Shown: positions 1 to 6,203 of the stretch, in pieces
Numbering within the stretch: position 1 is the stretch's first letter
Layout of the letters: each line of letters begins with the position of its first letter
Assembly (NCBI GenBank): GCA_001603765.1
Contig: LUZV01000057.1
Location: 1 to 13,126 of the forward strand
Direction of reading: 5' to 3'
Length of the DNA: 13,126 bases
Origin: Anaerolineales bacterium Chloro_02
GTDB lineage: Bacteria; Chloroflexota; Anaerolineae; Anaerolineales; Anaerolineaceae
Translations under genes and position numbers: made by a program
The notes under the pieces: model-generated
Told to the model about the DNA's origin: nothing
The model's database searches: none
What the model saw: the letters and a program-made list of their open reading frames with translations, nothing else

Positions 1-731
1 TCGCCCATATGCACTGGAACGCGAATGGTTCTGCCCTGGTCGGCGATCGCGCGGGTAACTGCCTGGCGGATCCACCAGGTGGCGTAGGTGCTGAATTTGT
101 GCCCGCGCTGATACTCAAACTTCTTGGTCGCGCGGATCAGCCCAATGTTTCCTTCCTGGATCAAATCGAGGAATGGAACACCGCGCCCCATATACTTCTT
201 GGCAACGCTGATCACAAGGCGCGAATTGGCGGTGATCAGATGATCACGCGCGTTCGTGCCATCTTCGATCAGGTGCCGTAATTCCATGCGTTTTTTGTTG
301 CTCAGATTGCCCTGGGCGAGCTCGGCTCTTGCCACGCGCCCGCGTTCAATCCTTTGCGCCAGGAGAACCTCTTCTTCGATGTCATTCAGGAGCGGCACCC
401 GGCTGACTTCTTTCAGGTAGAGCCCGATTGTATCGTCGGTGTCTATACTTGCCAGATCATCGATGGCAGGACCCTCGTCGCTTGAATCGGATAGCTCTTC
501 GTCAGAAGGCTCATCAATCGGAAGATCATCGTCGATGATGGCAATCCCGGCAGTGCCGAGAGCGTTATACACCCCTTCAAGCTGGTCGATATCCTGCTCA
601 GAGTCTGGAAAGAAATGTAAGATATCATCATTCGTCACGAAAGTCTTTTTTCGAGCGAATTCCAGAAAGCGGGTTATGGTTGTTGAGGGGGATTCTTCGT
701 CTAATATCGGTTGGTTGTTCAATCTTGCCAT
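1..731 (-). CDS. rpoD: RNA polymerase primary-type sigma factor (RpoD/SigA family), N-terminal part, truncated by window edge
   Basis: The reverse strand read from an ATG at 731 stays open to the window edge, giving 243 residues. Residues 21-75 resemble sigma region 1.1, followed by an acidic linker (72-100). Region 1.2 starts at about 100 (DDTIGLYLKEVSRVPLL). After only a short non-conserved region, regions 2.1-2.4 run from about 161 to 241. They include the core-binding stretch LDLIQEGNIGLIRA and the promoter-melting and -10-reading stretch TYATWWIRQAVTRAIADQ, then RTIRVPVHM at the start of region 3. These signatures are those of primary or very close group 2 sigma factors. Regions 3 and 4 lie outside. 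A TTG at 740, in frame and four bases after AGAGG, is a rival start; the ATG is 13 bases from it. Chloroflexota can carry several SigA-like paralogues, so whether this is the essential one is not decided here. Confidence 0.95.
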   Translation of the reverse strand, partial: MARLNNQPILDEESPSTTITRFLEFARKKTFVTNDDILHFFPDSEQDIDQLEGVYNALGTAGIAIIDDDLPIDEPSDEELSDSSDEGPAIDDLASIDTDDTIGLYLKEVSRVPLLNDIEEEVLLAQRIERGRVARAELAQGNLSNKKRMELRHLIEDGTNARDHLITANSRLVISVAKKYMGRGVPFLDLIQEGNIGLIRATKKFEYQRGHKFSTYATWWIRQAVTRAIADQGRTIRVPVHMG

Positions 732-803
732 ATATAGCAATGGACCTCTTCTGTCGTTTTAAGTTATGCTTCAATAGAGTACGATATTTTGGCTCGAAAT
801 TCA

Positions 804-831
804 ATAGTAAAAAGTGCTTTATTGCTACCAA
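804..831 (-). promoter_or_regulatory. Candidate sigma-70 promoter for the sigma-factor gene
   Basis: On the reverse strand TTGGTA (831-826) and TACTAT (809-804) are separated by 16 bases, each matching four of six consensus positions. Transcription would start about 65-70 bases before the ATG. A rival pair, TTGAAT and TACTCT with 17-base spacing, lies slightly further in. In such AT-rich DNA neither is strong evidence. Confidence 0.3.
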
Positions 832-960
832 TAATCACTAAATGCTGCGCGTAGGCATGGAAAACGACCGATTTAGGTAAAAAACACTCAGGTTGATAGG
901 AACCATATTTTTCTTTTCGGATAATCCCACAAACCACAGCGATTGAATTTAATGGTTTTT

Positions 961-988
961 AATCAAACAACGCAACAACGGTTTGATT
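961..988. repeat. 8-bp perfect inverted repeat touching the -35 box, possible operator
   Basis: AATCAAAC (961-968) and GTTTGATT (981-988) are exact reverse complements with a 12-base spacer. Their centres are 20 bp apart, about two helical turns. The right half shares its last base with the -35 hexamer of the promoter at 988-1016. The geometry suits a dimeric regulator, but in AT-rich DNA an 8-bp pair can arise by chance. Confidence 0.4.
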
Positions 989-1016
989 TGACCTCAGTAG
1001 AGGATAACGTTAGAAT
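988..1016 (+). promoter_or_regulatory. Sigma-70 type promoter of the GT87/phosphofructokinase pair
   Basis: TTGACC (988-993, five of six consensus positions) and TAGAAT (1011-1016, five of six) are separated by exactly 17 bases. Transcription would begin near 1023, leaving about 18 bases of leader before the TTG start at 1041, enough for the AAAAGGAAA ribosome site. It is the only good promoter seen upstream of the pair. Confidence 0.75.
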
Positions 1017-1040
1017 CGAACGCAGAAAAGGAAACCCGCC

Positions 1041-2273
1041 TTGTTTTTAAAGAAGACTGTCAACATCTGGCTGCCAATTTTGGTCATCCTCGTTCTGGTG
1101 GGAGCGACTTTCATTAATTTGCGCCTGGCTTCCACTTTTCAACATGAGGACGATTTCGCGCCGAGGTGGACCGCGGCGAGAGAATGGATGCAAACAGGGG
1201 CTTCACCTTACAGCGATTCCACCCATCAGAAAACCCTCGATCTGCTCAAGTCCGATGGCAACGAGCCCGCTGAATTAAGTCAGGGGCGCTTTTATGACCC
1301 TGCCTGGTATGTTCTTGTGTACCTGCCAATCAGTTTTGTCCCATATCCGATTGCCAGAGCAATCTGGATGACATTGGTTGAGCTCAGTATTGTTCTAAGC
1401 GCTTTTCTCTCTATTCGCCTGGCAAACCTGAGAATGAGCCTGCCAGAGACGCTGGTGATTTCACTCCTGGCGCTGATTTTCTATCCGCTTTTCAAATCGA
1501 TTTTGATGTCCAGCGTTAACCTCCCATATCTATTTTTAACTTTGCTCGCGGTTTACCTGGCGCGGGAACGGCAAGGCACGATGGCGGGGTTGCTATTCGC
1601 GCTGAGCGTCTGGATGGTGCCAATCAGCCTGTTCTTGGTGATCTTTTTCATGATCTGGTTAGGCGCGCGCAGGGATAACTCTCTGACAAAGATTTTTCTC
1701 AGCACACAAGCTTTTTTTGTGATTGTTTCTCTGATCCTTTTCCCTGGGTGGGCAGCGGATTGGTTTGCCGTCATCCTAAAGCTTTTTGCCACTTTTTCAC
1801 AGCTTCGCACTCCTCTGATGGTTGTAGGGCAGATGTTCCCAGGTGCTAGCGCGCAAATCGCGATTGCCTTGAGCCTGATTTTGTTCATAATGATGCTGGT
1901 GGAATGGTACGGTATCGGTCAGCGTGAGGGGCGCGCCTTCCAGTGGAAGTTGATGCTCACGCTGAACCTGCTTTACTTTTTCAATCTGGCATCAGAGGGC
2001 TTTTATCTCATTTTGCTCTTAGCACCTTTGTTTAGTGTCTTCAAATATTGTATCGAAAAATGGCGCGTTTCTGGTAGAATTATTAGTTGGATTACATATC
2101 TTGCCGTGATTTTTATTTATTGGCGGCGTTTTCAGATCACTCAAAATTGGCTGCCCGAGGAATCCTCGCTCGTGATCCTCTTGCTGCCGACATTAACAAT
2201 GATAGGTTTACAGTGGTTTAGGTGGTGGGCAACCGTCAGTCCTAAAGCGCTAATTGACTCAATAAACTCATAA
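1041..2273 (+). CDS. Multi-pass membrane protein resembling glycosyltransferase family 87 (DUF2029)
   Basis: This 410-residue protein is very hydrophobic, with about ten membrane segments, the first at residues 8-27. After that segment an outward-facing loop carries EDDF (36-39), then AAREWMQTGASPY (45-57) and, further on, FYDPAWYVLVYLP. This order (acidic pair, G-x-x-PY, an F-Y-x-P-type motif leading into TM2) is the layout of DUF2029/GT87 enzymes, which use polyprenyl-phosphate sugars such as phosphomannose at the outer membrane face. Acceptor and sugar cannot be read from the sequence. The start is a TTG seven bases after AAAAGGAAA. The gene ends 13 bases before the phosphofructokinase gene, so the two are probably co-transcribed from the promoter at 988-1016. 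The family call is from motif layout only; another GT-C fold is possible. Confidence 0.7.
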   Translation: MFLKKTVNIWLPILVILVLVGATFINLRLASTFQHEDDFAPRWTAAREWMQTGASPYSDSTHQKTLDLLKSDGNEPAELSQGRFYDPAWYVLVYLPISFVPYPIARAIWMTLVELSIVLSAFLSIRLANLRMSLPETLVISLLALIFYPLFKSILMSSVNLPYLFLTLLAVYLARERQGTMAGLLFALSVWMVPISLFLVIFFMIWLGARRDNSLTKIFLSTQAFFVIVSLILFPGWAADWFAVILKLFATFSQLRTPLMVVGQMFPGASAQIAIALSLILFIMMLVEWYGIGQREGRAFQWKLMLTLNLLYFFNLASEGFYLILLLAPLFSVFKYCIEKWRVSGRIISWITYLAVIFIYWRRFQITQNWLPEESSLVILLLPTLTMIGLQWFRWWATVSPKALIDSINS

Positions 2274-2286
2274 GGAGGAACAGGAA

Positions 2287-3462
2287 ATGGCAAAGAAGAG
2301 AATTGGTATTCTGACCGGAGGCGGAGACGTTCCGGGTTTGAATATCGCAATAAAATCGGTTGTTTTGAACAGTCTTGATGGGGATTACGAAATTGTTGGT
2401 ATTCGCCGCGGTTGGCTTGGTTTATTGGGCTATGATCTCAACGATAAGGCTACCCACGACCTGTATATCAAGGAATTGAACCCCTCGGTTGTTCGCAGGG
2501 TGGATCGCACTGGAGGTACCTTCCTCCATACATCCCGCACCAATCCATCAAAAGTCCGCCCAAAGGATACCCCCGCGTTTTTGGTTAATAGCAAGTGGGG
2601 TAAATTGATCAACGAAGAAGAGGGCGTCAAGGACTACACTGACTATGTTCTGCAGGTGATCGAACATCTGAAGCTCGACTCGCTCATCACCATCGGCGGT
2701 GATGACACCCTCAGCTATTCAGCGCGCTTGGTTAAAGAAGGCGTGAAGTTGAATTCAATCCCCAAAACGATGGATAATGATGTTTTAGGCACCGAATACT
2801 GCATCGGTTTCTCAACTGCGGTCACTCAGGCAGTCAGCCTGATTACTAACTTCCGGACCTCAATCGGCTCTCACGAACGTGTTGGCATCGTTGAGCTTTT
2901 CGGTCGCAACTCTGGTGAGACAGCCTTAATCACAGGCTATTTAAGTTATGTTGATCGCACAGTCATTTGTGAGGTTCCATTTGATATGGAGAAGCTCGCT
3001 GATATGCTCTCGGAGGATAAGCGCAATAGCCCTTCACATTACTCGATGTGTGTCATTTCAGAAGGCGCTCATACCTTAGGCGGGGAGATCGTTGAGTTTG
3101 GTGAGCCTGACGCTTATGGGCACAGGAAGTTAGGCGGAATTGGCGAAGTCGTGTCGGATCAGGTAAAGGCACTGACTGGACACAACACAATGTATCAAAA
3201 ACTCGGCTATCTGGTTCGCAGCGGCGCTGCCGATATGCTCGACCGCATGGTGGCTATGAACTACGGCGCGCTGGCGATGCAGCTGACCGCGCGAAATGAT
3301 TTTGGTCACCTGGTTGGAATCACCGACGGCAATTATTCAATCGTGCCGGTTGAAACGGTCATCAGCGGAAAGCGGCAAGTGGACGTAGATCTGTACTACG
3401 ATGCTGTGAATTATCGCCCCAAGGTTAAGAATGTTCTTGGGCTGCCGATGTTCCTTCACTAA
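2287..3462 (+). CDS. pfp: 6-phosphofructokinase, probably pyrophosphate-dependent type
   Basis: This 391-residue protein belongs to the PFKA superfamily and phosphorylates fructose 6-phosphate in the cytoplasmic glycolytic step. The N terminus has the GGGDVPGLN loop (11-19). TIGGDDTL (135-142) has Asp140 where ATP enzymes have Gly104 (E. coli numbering). PKTMDND (159-165) has Lys160 where they have Gly124, with the catalytic Asp127 equivalent at 163. Asp104 plus Lys124 is the established signature of pyrophosphate-dependent enzymes, which work reversibly. LFGR (204-207) replaces the usual MGR, SEG is at 258-260, and GYLVRSG (307-313) keeps the arginine but has Tyr for the usual His249. A strong AAGGAGG (2272-2278) sits eight bases before the ATG and overlaps the stop of the membrane gene upstream. 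Superfamily is certain; donor preference is inferred from residues. Confidence 0.93.
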   Translation: MAKKRIGILTGGGDVPGLNIAIKSVVLNSLDGDYEIVGIRRGWLGLLGYDLNDKATHDLYIKELNPSVVRRVDRTGGTFLHTSRTNPSKVRPKDTPAFLVNSKWGKLINEEEGVKDYTDYVLQVIEHLKLDSLITIGGDDTLSYSARLVKEGVKLNSIPKTMDNDVLGTEYCIGFSTAVTQAVSLITNFRTSIGSHERVGIVELFGRNSGETALITGYLSYVDRTVICEVPFDMEKLADMLSEDKRNSPSHYSMCVISEGAHTLGGEIVEFGEPDAYGHRKLGGIGEVVSDQVKALTGHNTMYQKLGYLVRSGAADMLDRMVAMNYGALAMQLTARNDFGHLVGITDGNYSIVPVETVISGKRQVDVDLYYDAVNYRPKVKNVLGLPMFLH

Positions 3463-3468
3463 GAGAAG

Positions 3469-3502
3469 TTAAGGAGCCTGCAGAATCCTGCAGGCTCCTT
3501 AA
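3469..3502 (+). terminator. 15-bp perfect hairpin between pfp and the Nudix gene (terminator-like, no U tract)
   Basis: A 15-bp perfect stem (3469-3483 with 3488-3502) closes a four-base loop, AATC. It starts seven bases after the pfp stop. No run of T follows, so a standard intrinsic terminator is not complete; attenuation, RNA processing or mRNA protection are alternatives. The left arm contains AAGGAG and the right arm its complement CTCCTT. The Nudix ATG lies four bases after the stem, leaving almost no room for a separate ribosome site. Confidence 0.55.
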
Positions 3503-3506
3503 TAAG

Positions 3507-4016
3507 ATGATGAGCGCCAAAGATCAGGGTGTTTCTGCCCAACGCTATGCCTTGATTCCCAGGGTGCTGATCTTTCCGGTCAGCGAAACAGGGCAAATTC
3601 TTCTGCTTGAGGGTGATAAGGATAAGAAGATTTGGGCTGGGTTTTGGAACGGTCTGGGGGGACATGTGGAAAAGGGTGAATCGATCGCCGAGGCGGCAAA
3701 ACGAGAATTGTTTGAAGAAAGCGGATTGACCGCTGAAAAGTGGATCCATTGCGGACAGGTGGTTGTAGATACTGGTCAGGAGCGAGGCATCCTGTTTTTC
3801 GTCTTCAAAGCTAAACAACTGCGTGGCAACTTAATAGAATCCAAAGAAGGCAGATTAGCCTGGCACTCTCTGCAAAACGCGATGAAGCTAAACCTGGTAG
3901 AGGACCTTTTTACGCTGCTGCCAATTGTGATGCGCCAGCGCGCCAACGCCCACCCATTTTGGGGGCATTATCATTATGACGCGGACGACCAGTTGGTTAT
4001 GTCATTCACCTATTGA
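3507..4016 (+). CDS. Nudix hydrolase, MutT-like
   Basis: The 169-residue protein has a complete Nudix box at residues 52-74. It matches G-x5-E-x7-R-E-U-x-E-E-x-G-U: Gly52, Glu58, Arg66, Glu67, Glu70, Glu71 and Gly73 are all present. It begins with a typical MutT-type strand and loop (YALIPRVLIF, then ILLLEGD), and the preceding FWNGLGGH leads into the box. The C terminus (FWGHYHYDADDQLV) is of a kind seen in Nudix proteins acting on nucleoside triphosphates or related diphosphates. A housecleaning role on 8-oxo-dGTP or another damaged nucleotide is plausible, but the substrate cannot be told. ATG at 3510 is an equally possible start. The gene follows a strong hairpin with no obvious promoter of its own, and its last 15 bases overlap the convergent rsmD gene. 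Confidence 0.9.
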   Translation: MMSAKDQGVSAQRYALIPRVLIFPVSETGQILLLEGDKDKKIWAGFWNGLGGHVEKGESIAEAAKRELFEESGLTAEKWIHCGQVVVDTGQERGILFFVFKAKQLRGNLIESKEGRLAWHSLQNAMKLNLVEDLFTLLPIVMRQRANAHPFWGHYHYDADDQLVMSFTY

Positions 4017-4568
4017 TTTTTCAAAGAAAACCAGCAGAGTGTCGCCATACTTGCGCGAATCAAAAACTTGCAGATTTGTATAGTTTTTTTCAACCCATTC
4101 CAGAGGATTGATCTGAACGATGATCTGACCTTCGTCACTCAGGAGGTTCGGGTTTTGGTCGATGAGCTCCATGGCTTTTTCCCACATTTGCTTGTATTGA
4201 GGTGGAGCGACATAGATCAAATCGAACTCGGGGTTCACCTGGCTGGCGAGAAAACCGAAGGCGTCCGCTTGCATCACGATGGCTTTGGAGGTGAAACGCG
4301 TTGTTTCAAGATTGTCGCGGATCGTTTTCACAGCCAGCCGGCTTGTGTCCAAAAAGGTGACATCCTTCGCGCCGCGGCTCAGCGCTTCAATACCAACAGC
4401 GCCTGTTCCGCCAAAAAGATCCAACATATGGATGCCCACAACCTCGCCTCCCAGAATGTTAAAGAGTGATTCTTTAACAATATCGGTAATTGGGCGGGTT
4501 GTGTCCCCTGGGACGTGTTTTAGCTTCATCCCTCGGGCGGAGCCTCCGATCACTCGCAGCATTCCCAT
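4002..4568 (-). CDS. rsmD: 16S rRNA (guanine966-N2)-methyltransferase RsmD
   Basis: This 188-residue Rossmann-fold methyltransferase matches the normal RsmD length. It opens with LRVIGGSARGMKLK (4-17), the typical RsmD start, then TRPITDIVKESLFNIL (24-39). The SAM-binding motif I is DLFGGTGAVGIEALSRGA (50-67), and RKYGDTLLVFFE closes the protein. The enzyme methylates G966 of 16S rRNA in the 30S head. The catalytic motif usually written DPP[FY] reads APPQY (121-125) here. The start at 4568 is preceded at ten bases by AGGAG, which also covers the stop of the upstream decarboxylase gene seven bases away, suggesting translational coupling. ATG at 4562 is a weaker alternative. The 3' end overlaps the convergent Nudix gene by 15 bases, and no terminator is visible between them. 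Confidence 0.93.
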   Translation of the reverse strand: MGMLRVIGGSARGMKLKHVPGDTTRPITDIVKESLFNILGGEVVGIHMLDLFGGTGAVGIEALSRGAKDVTFLDTSRLAVKTIRDNLETTRFTSKAIVMQADAFGFLASQVNPEFDLIYVAPPQYKQMWEKAMELIDQNPNLLSDEGQIIVQINPLEWVEKNYTNLQVFDSRKYGDTLLVFFEKSIGE

Positions 4569-4575
4569 CCAGCGT

Positions 4576-5547
4576 TTACTCCTGCCCGGCTGGAATGCCC
4601 AGTTTGCGTCGCATGTAGTCGATCGTGCGGTTCAGACCTTCGGTTAATTCCACCTTCGGTTCCCATTGCAGAATAGACTTCGCGCGTGTGATATCTGGTT
4701 GCCGGCGCTGTGGGTCATCCCCAAGCGTCTCAGCGTAGCGGGTGATGATCCCGGCTTCGTTCTGGCAGAGTTTGTTGATGATCAACGCAAAGTCTTTGAT
4801 GGAGGTCTCGTTTGGATTGCCGATGTTTACTGGCAGGGCTTCATCCGTTAACATAAGGCGGTAAATACCCTCAATCAGGTCGCTGACATAGCAAAAACTG
4901 CGGGTTTGTTCGCCCGTGCCATAAATGGTTAGAGGCTCCTTACGCAGCGCTTGTTGAATGAAGTTAGGCACTACTCTGCCGTCATCCAAGCGCATCCTTG
5001 GACCATAGGTATTGAAAATCCGTACAATATGGGTTCTTACGCCGTGCACGTTATGATATGCCATGGTTAGCGCCTCCGCGAACCGTTTGGCTTCATCGTA
5101 AACGGACCTGGGTCCGATTGGGTCGCAATTACCCCAATATTCCTCGCTCTGGGGGTGCACGGTTGGGTCGCCATAGACCTCACTGGTCGAAGCTAACAGA
5201 AAACGCGCTCGATGGGCTTTTGCCAGGCCCAGGCTATTGTAAGTTCCCAATGCTCCGGCCTTCAGCGTTTGGATGGGCAGATTAGGGTAGCCCAAAGGCG
5301 AAGATGGGTTTGGACTGGCAGGAGAGGCAAAATGCATGACGTAATCCAGCGGTTCATCAACCTGGATAAAATTGGAGACATCTTGTTCCATCAATCTGAA
5401 TTTTGGATTGTTTTCCAAGTGCCTGAGATTCTCCCGGTCACCAGTCACAAAATTATCAAGACCAATAACCTCGTGTCCCTCAGCCAGCAAACGATCAGTC
5501 AGGTGAGAGCCCAAAAAACCAGCCGCGCCAGTCAACAAAATAAGCAT
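4576..5547 (-). CDS. uxs: UDP-glucuronic acid decarboxylase (UDP-xylose synthase), extended SDR family
   Basis: From the chosen ATG at 5547 the product is 323 residues, the usual size for bacterial UXS. The NAD-binding GxxGxxG is GAAGFLG (7-13). HFASPASPN (72-80) and PIQTLKAGALGTYNSLGLAK (91-110) are close to UXS-type sequences. TSEVYGDP (121-128) holds the catalytic Ser/Thr-Glu pair, and Y150-x3-K154 completes the active site. HPQSEEYWGN and DPIGPRSVYDEAKR are strongly UXS-like. The enzyme oxidises and decarboxylates UDP-glucuronate to UDP-xylose for surface glycans. The frame is open to 5652, but that extension would overlap scpB and lacks motifs, whereas 5547 has AAAGG six bases upstream and begins at the Rossmann strand. 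It is followed closely by rsmD. dTDP-glucose dehydratase is a less likely alternative. Confidence 0.9.
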   Translation of the reverse strand: MLILLTGAAGFLGSHLTDRLLAEGHEVIGLDNFVTGDRENLRHLENNPKFRLMEQDVSNFIQVDEPLDYVMHFASPASPNPSSPLGYPNLPIQTLKAGALGTYNSLGLAKAHRARFLLASTSEVYGDPTVHPQSEEYWGNCDPIGPRSVYDEAKRFAEALTMAYHNVHGVRTHIVRIFNTYGPRMRLDDGRVVPNFIQQALRKEPLTIYGTGEQTRSFCYVSDLIEGIYRLMLTDEALPVNIGNPNETSIKDFALIINKLCQNEAGIITRYAETLGDDPQRRQPDITRAKSILQWEPKVELTEGLNRTIDYMRRKLGIPAGQE

Positions 5548-5580
5548 AGATTGCCTTTCGGTTTCAATCAGGGTTTCGGG

Positions 5581-5613
5581 TATAATCATGACCCTGAACA
5601 AGTGAGAATTATA
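5581..5613. promoter_or_regulatory. Face-to-face -10 boxes between uxs and scpB
   Basis: TATAAT at 5581-5586 reads toward scpB, and a second perfect TATAAT on the reverse strand (5613-5608) reads toward uxs. Start sites would fall near 5593 and 5601, so the two initial transcripts would overlap by a few bases. Neither has a convincing -35 hexamer at 16-18 bases. Two perfect -10 hexamers in a 68-base gap are unlikely to be accidental, but the assignment is by pattern only. Confidence 0.5.
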
Positions 5614-5615
5614 GC

Positions 5616-6203
5616 ATGCCAAATCAGGATACCCATACGTTTTCGAACCCAACCGTAAAGGCGCTAGAGGCTTTGCTCTTTGCGGCTCCTGGTCTGACCT
5701 CGGTCGACCAGCTCAGCCAGGCTCTGAATGTTACAAAACAAGAGGTTGAAAAAGCATTGCAGCTTCTGGCGGATCATTATGCCGCTGAACATGGGCTGCG
5801 TTTGCAAAAGATAAAGAATCAATTCCAGTTGGTCACCGCGCCTGAGTATGCCGGCACGATCGAAAGCTTTCTTGGGTTGGAGGTGACTTCACGCCTCACT
5901 CAGGCCGCGCTTGAAGTGTTGGCGATCGTGGCATACAAACAGCCTGCCACCCGTCCCGAAATAGACGCCATCCGCGGTGTTTCCAGCGACGGCGTGGTTA
6001 AAAGTTTGCTCTCAAAAGGTCTCATCGAAGAACTTGGACGCTCCGAGGCTCTCGGGCGTCCCATTCTCTACGGCGTGACCAATGATTTTTTCCAGCATTT
6101 CGGTCTTGAATCGCTTGATCAACTCCCAAAAGTGGATCTTGAAGAGCTCTTTGAGCCAAAAACATCTAAGGACACTGAAGAAATGAGGCTCTTGAAAGAC
6201 TGA
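5616..6203 (+). CDS. scpB: Segregation and condensation protein B
   Basis: The 195-residue protein has the two winged-helix domains of ScpB. VKALEALLFAAPGLTSVDQLSQ starts the first, with the family's ALLFA motif. The second contains LTQAALEVLAIVAYKQPATRPEIDAIRGVSSDGVVKSLL and GLIEELGRSEALGRPILYGVT, which are diagnostic. ScpB dimers bind the kleisin ScpA and complete the SMC condensin complex on the nucleoid. scpA is often directly upstream of scpB, but here uxs diverges from it, so scpA must lie elsewhere. The ribosome site (AAGTGAG, about ten bases before the ATG) is modest. The stop overlaps the next start as TGATG, so the pseudouridine synthase is very probably translated by re-initiation. 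The acidic tail after about 170 is variable in the family. Confidence 0.96.
   Translation: MPNQDTHTFSNPTVKALEALLFAAPGLTSVDQLSQALNVTKQEVEKALQLLADHYAAEHGLRLQKIKNQFQLVTAPEYAGTIESFLGLEVTSRLTQAALEVLAIVAYKQPATRPEIDAIRGVSSDGVVKSLLSKGLIEELGRSEALGRPILYGVTNDFFQHFGLESLDQLPKVDLEELFEPKTSKDTEEMRLLKD

Larger units (their letters stand above)
732..1040. other. Divergent intergenic region, sigma factor / GT87 pair
   Basis: These 309 bases separate two divergent genes. I see no credible coding region; the short open frames are AT-rich and lack ribosome sites and recognisable motifs. The right end holds a clear rightward promoter with an inverted repeat beside it. The left end presumably holds the sigma-factor promoter, of which I find only weak candidates. 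The stretch from about 840 to 955 shows nothing I can interpret. Confidence 0.6.

Noticed and set aside
443..831. Open frames on both strands over the sigma-factor start
   Set aside because: They are antisense or out of frame to a clear sigma-factor sequence and show no family features.
4068..4851. Rightward open frames across rsmD and uxs
   Set aside because: Antisense to strongly conserved coding sequence; composition is that of a shadow frame.
5548..5652. 35-residue N-terminal extension of the UDP-glucuronate decarboxylase
   Set aside because: It would overlap scpB, has no motif, and the Met at 5547 has a ribosome site and starts exactly at the Rossmann fold.
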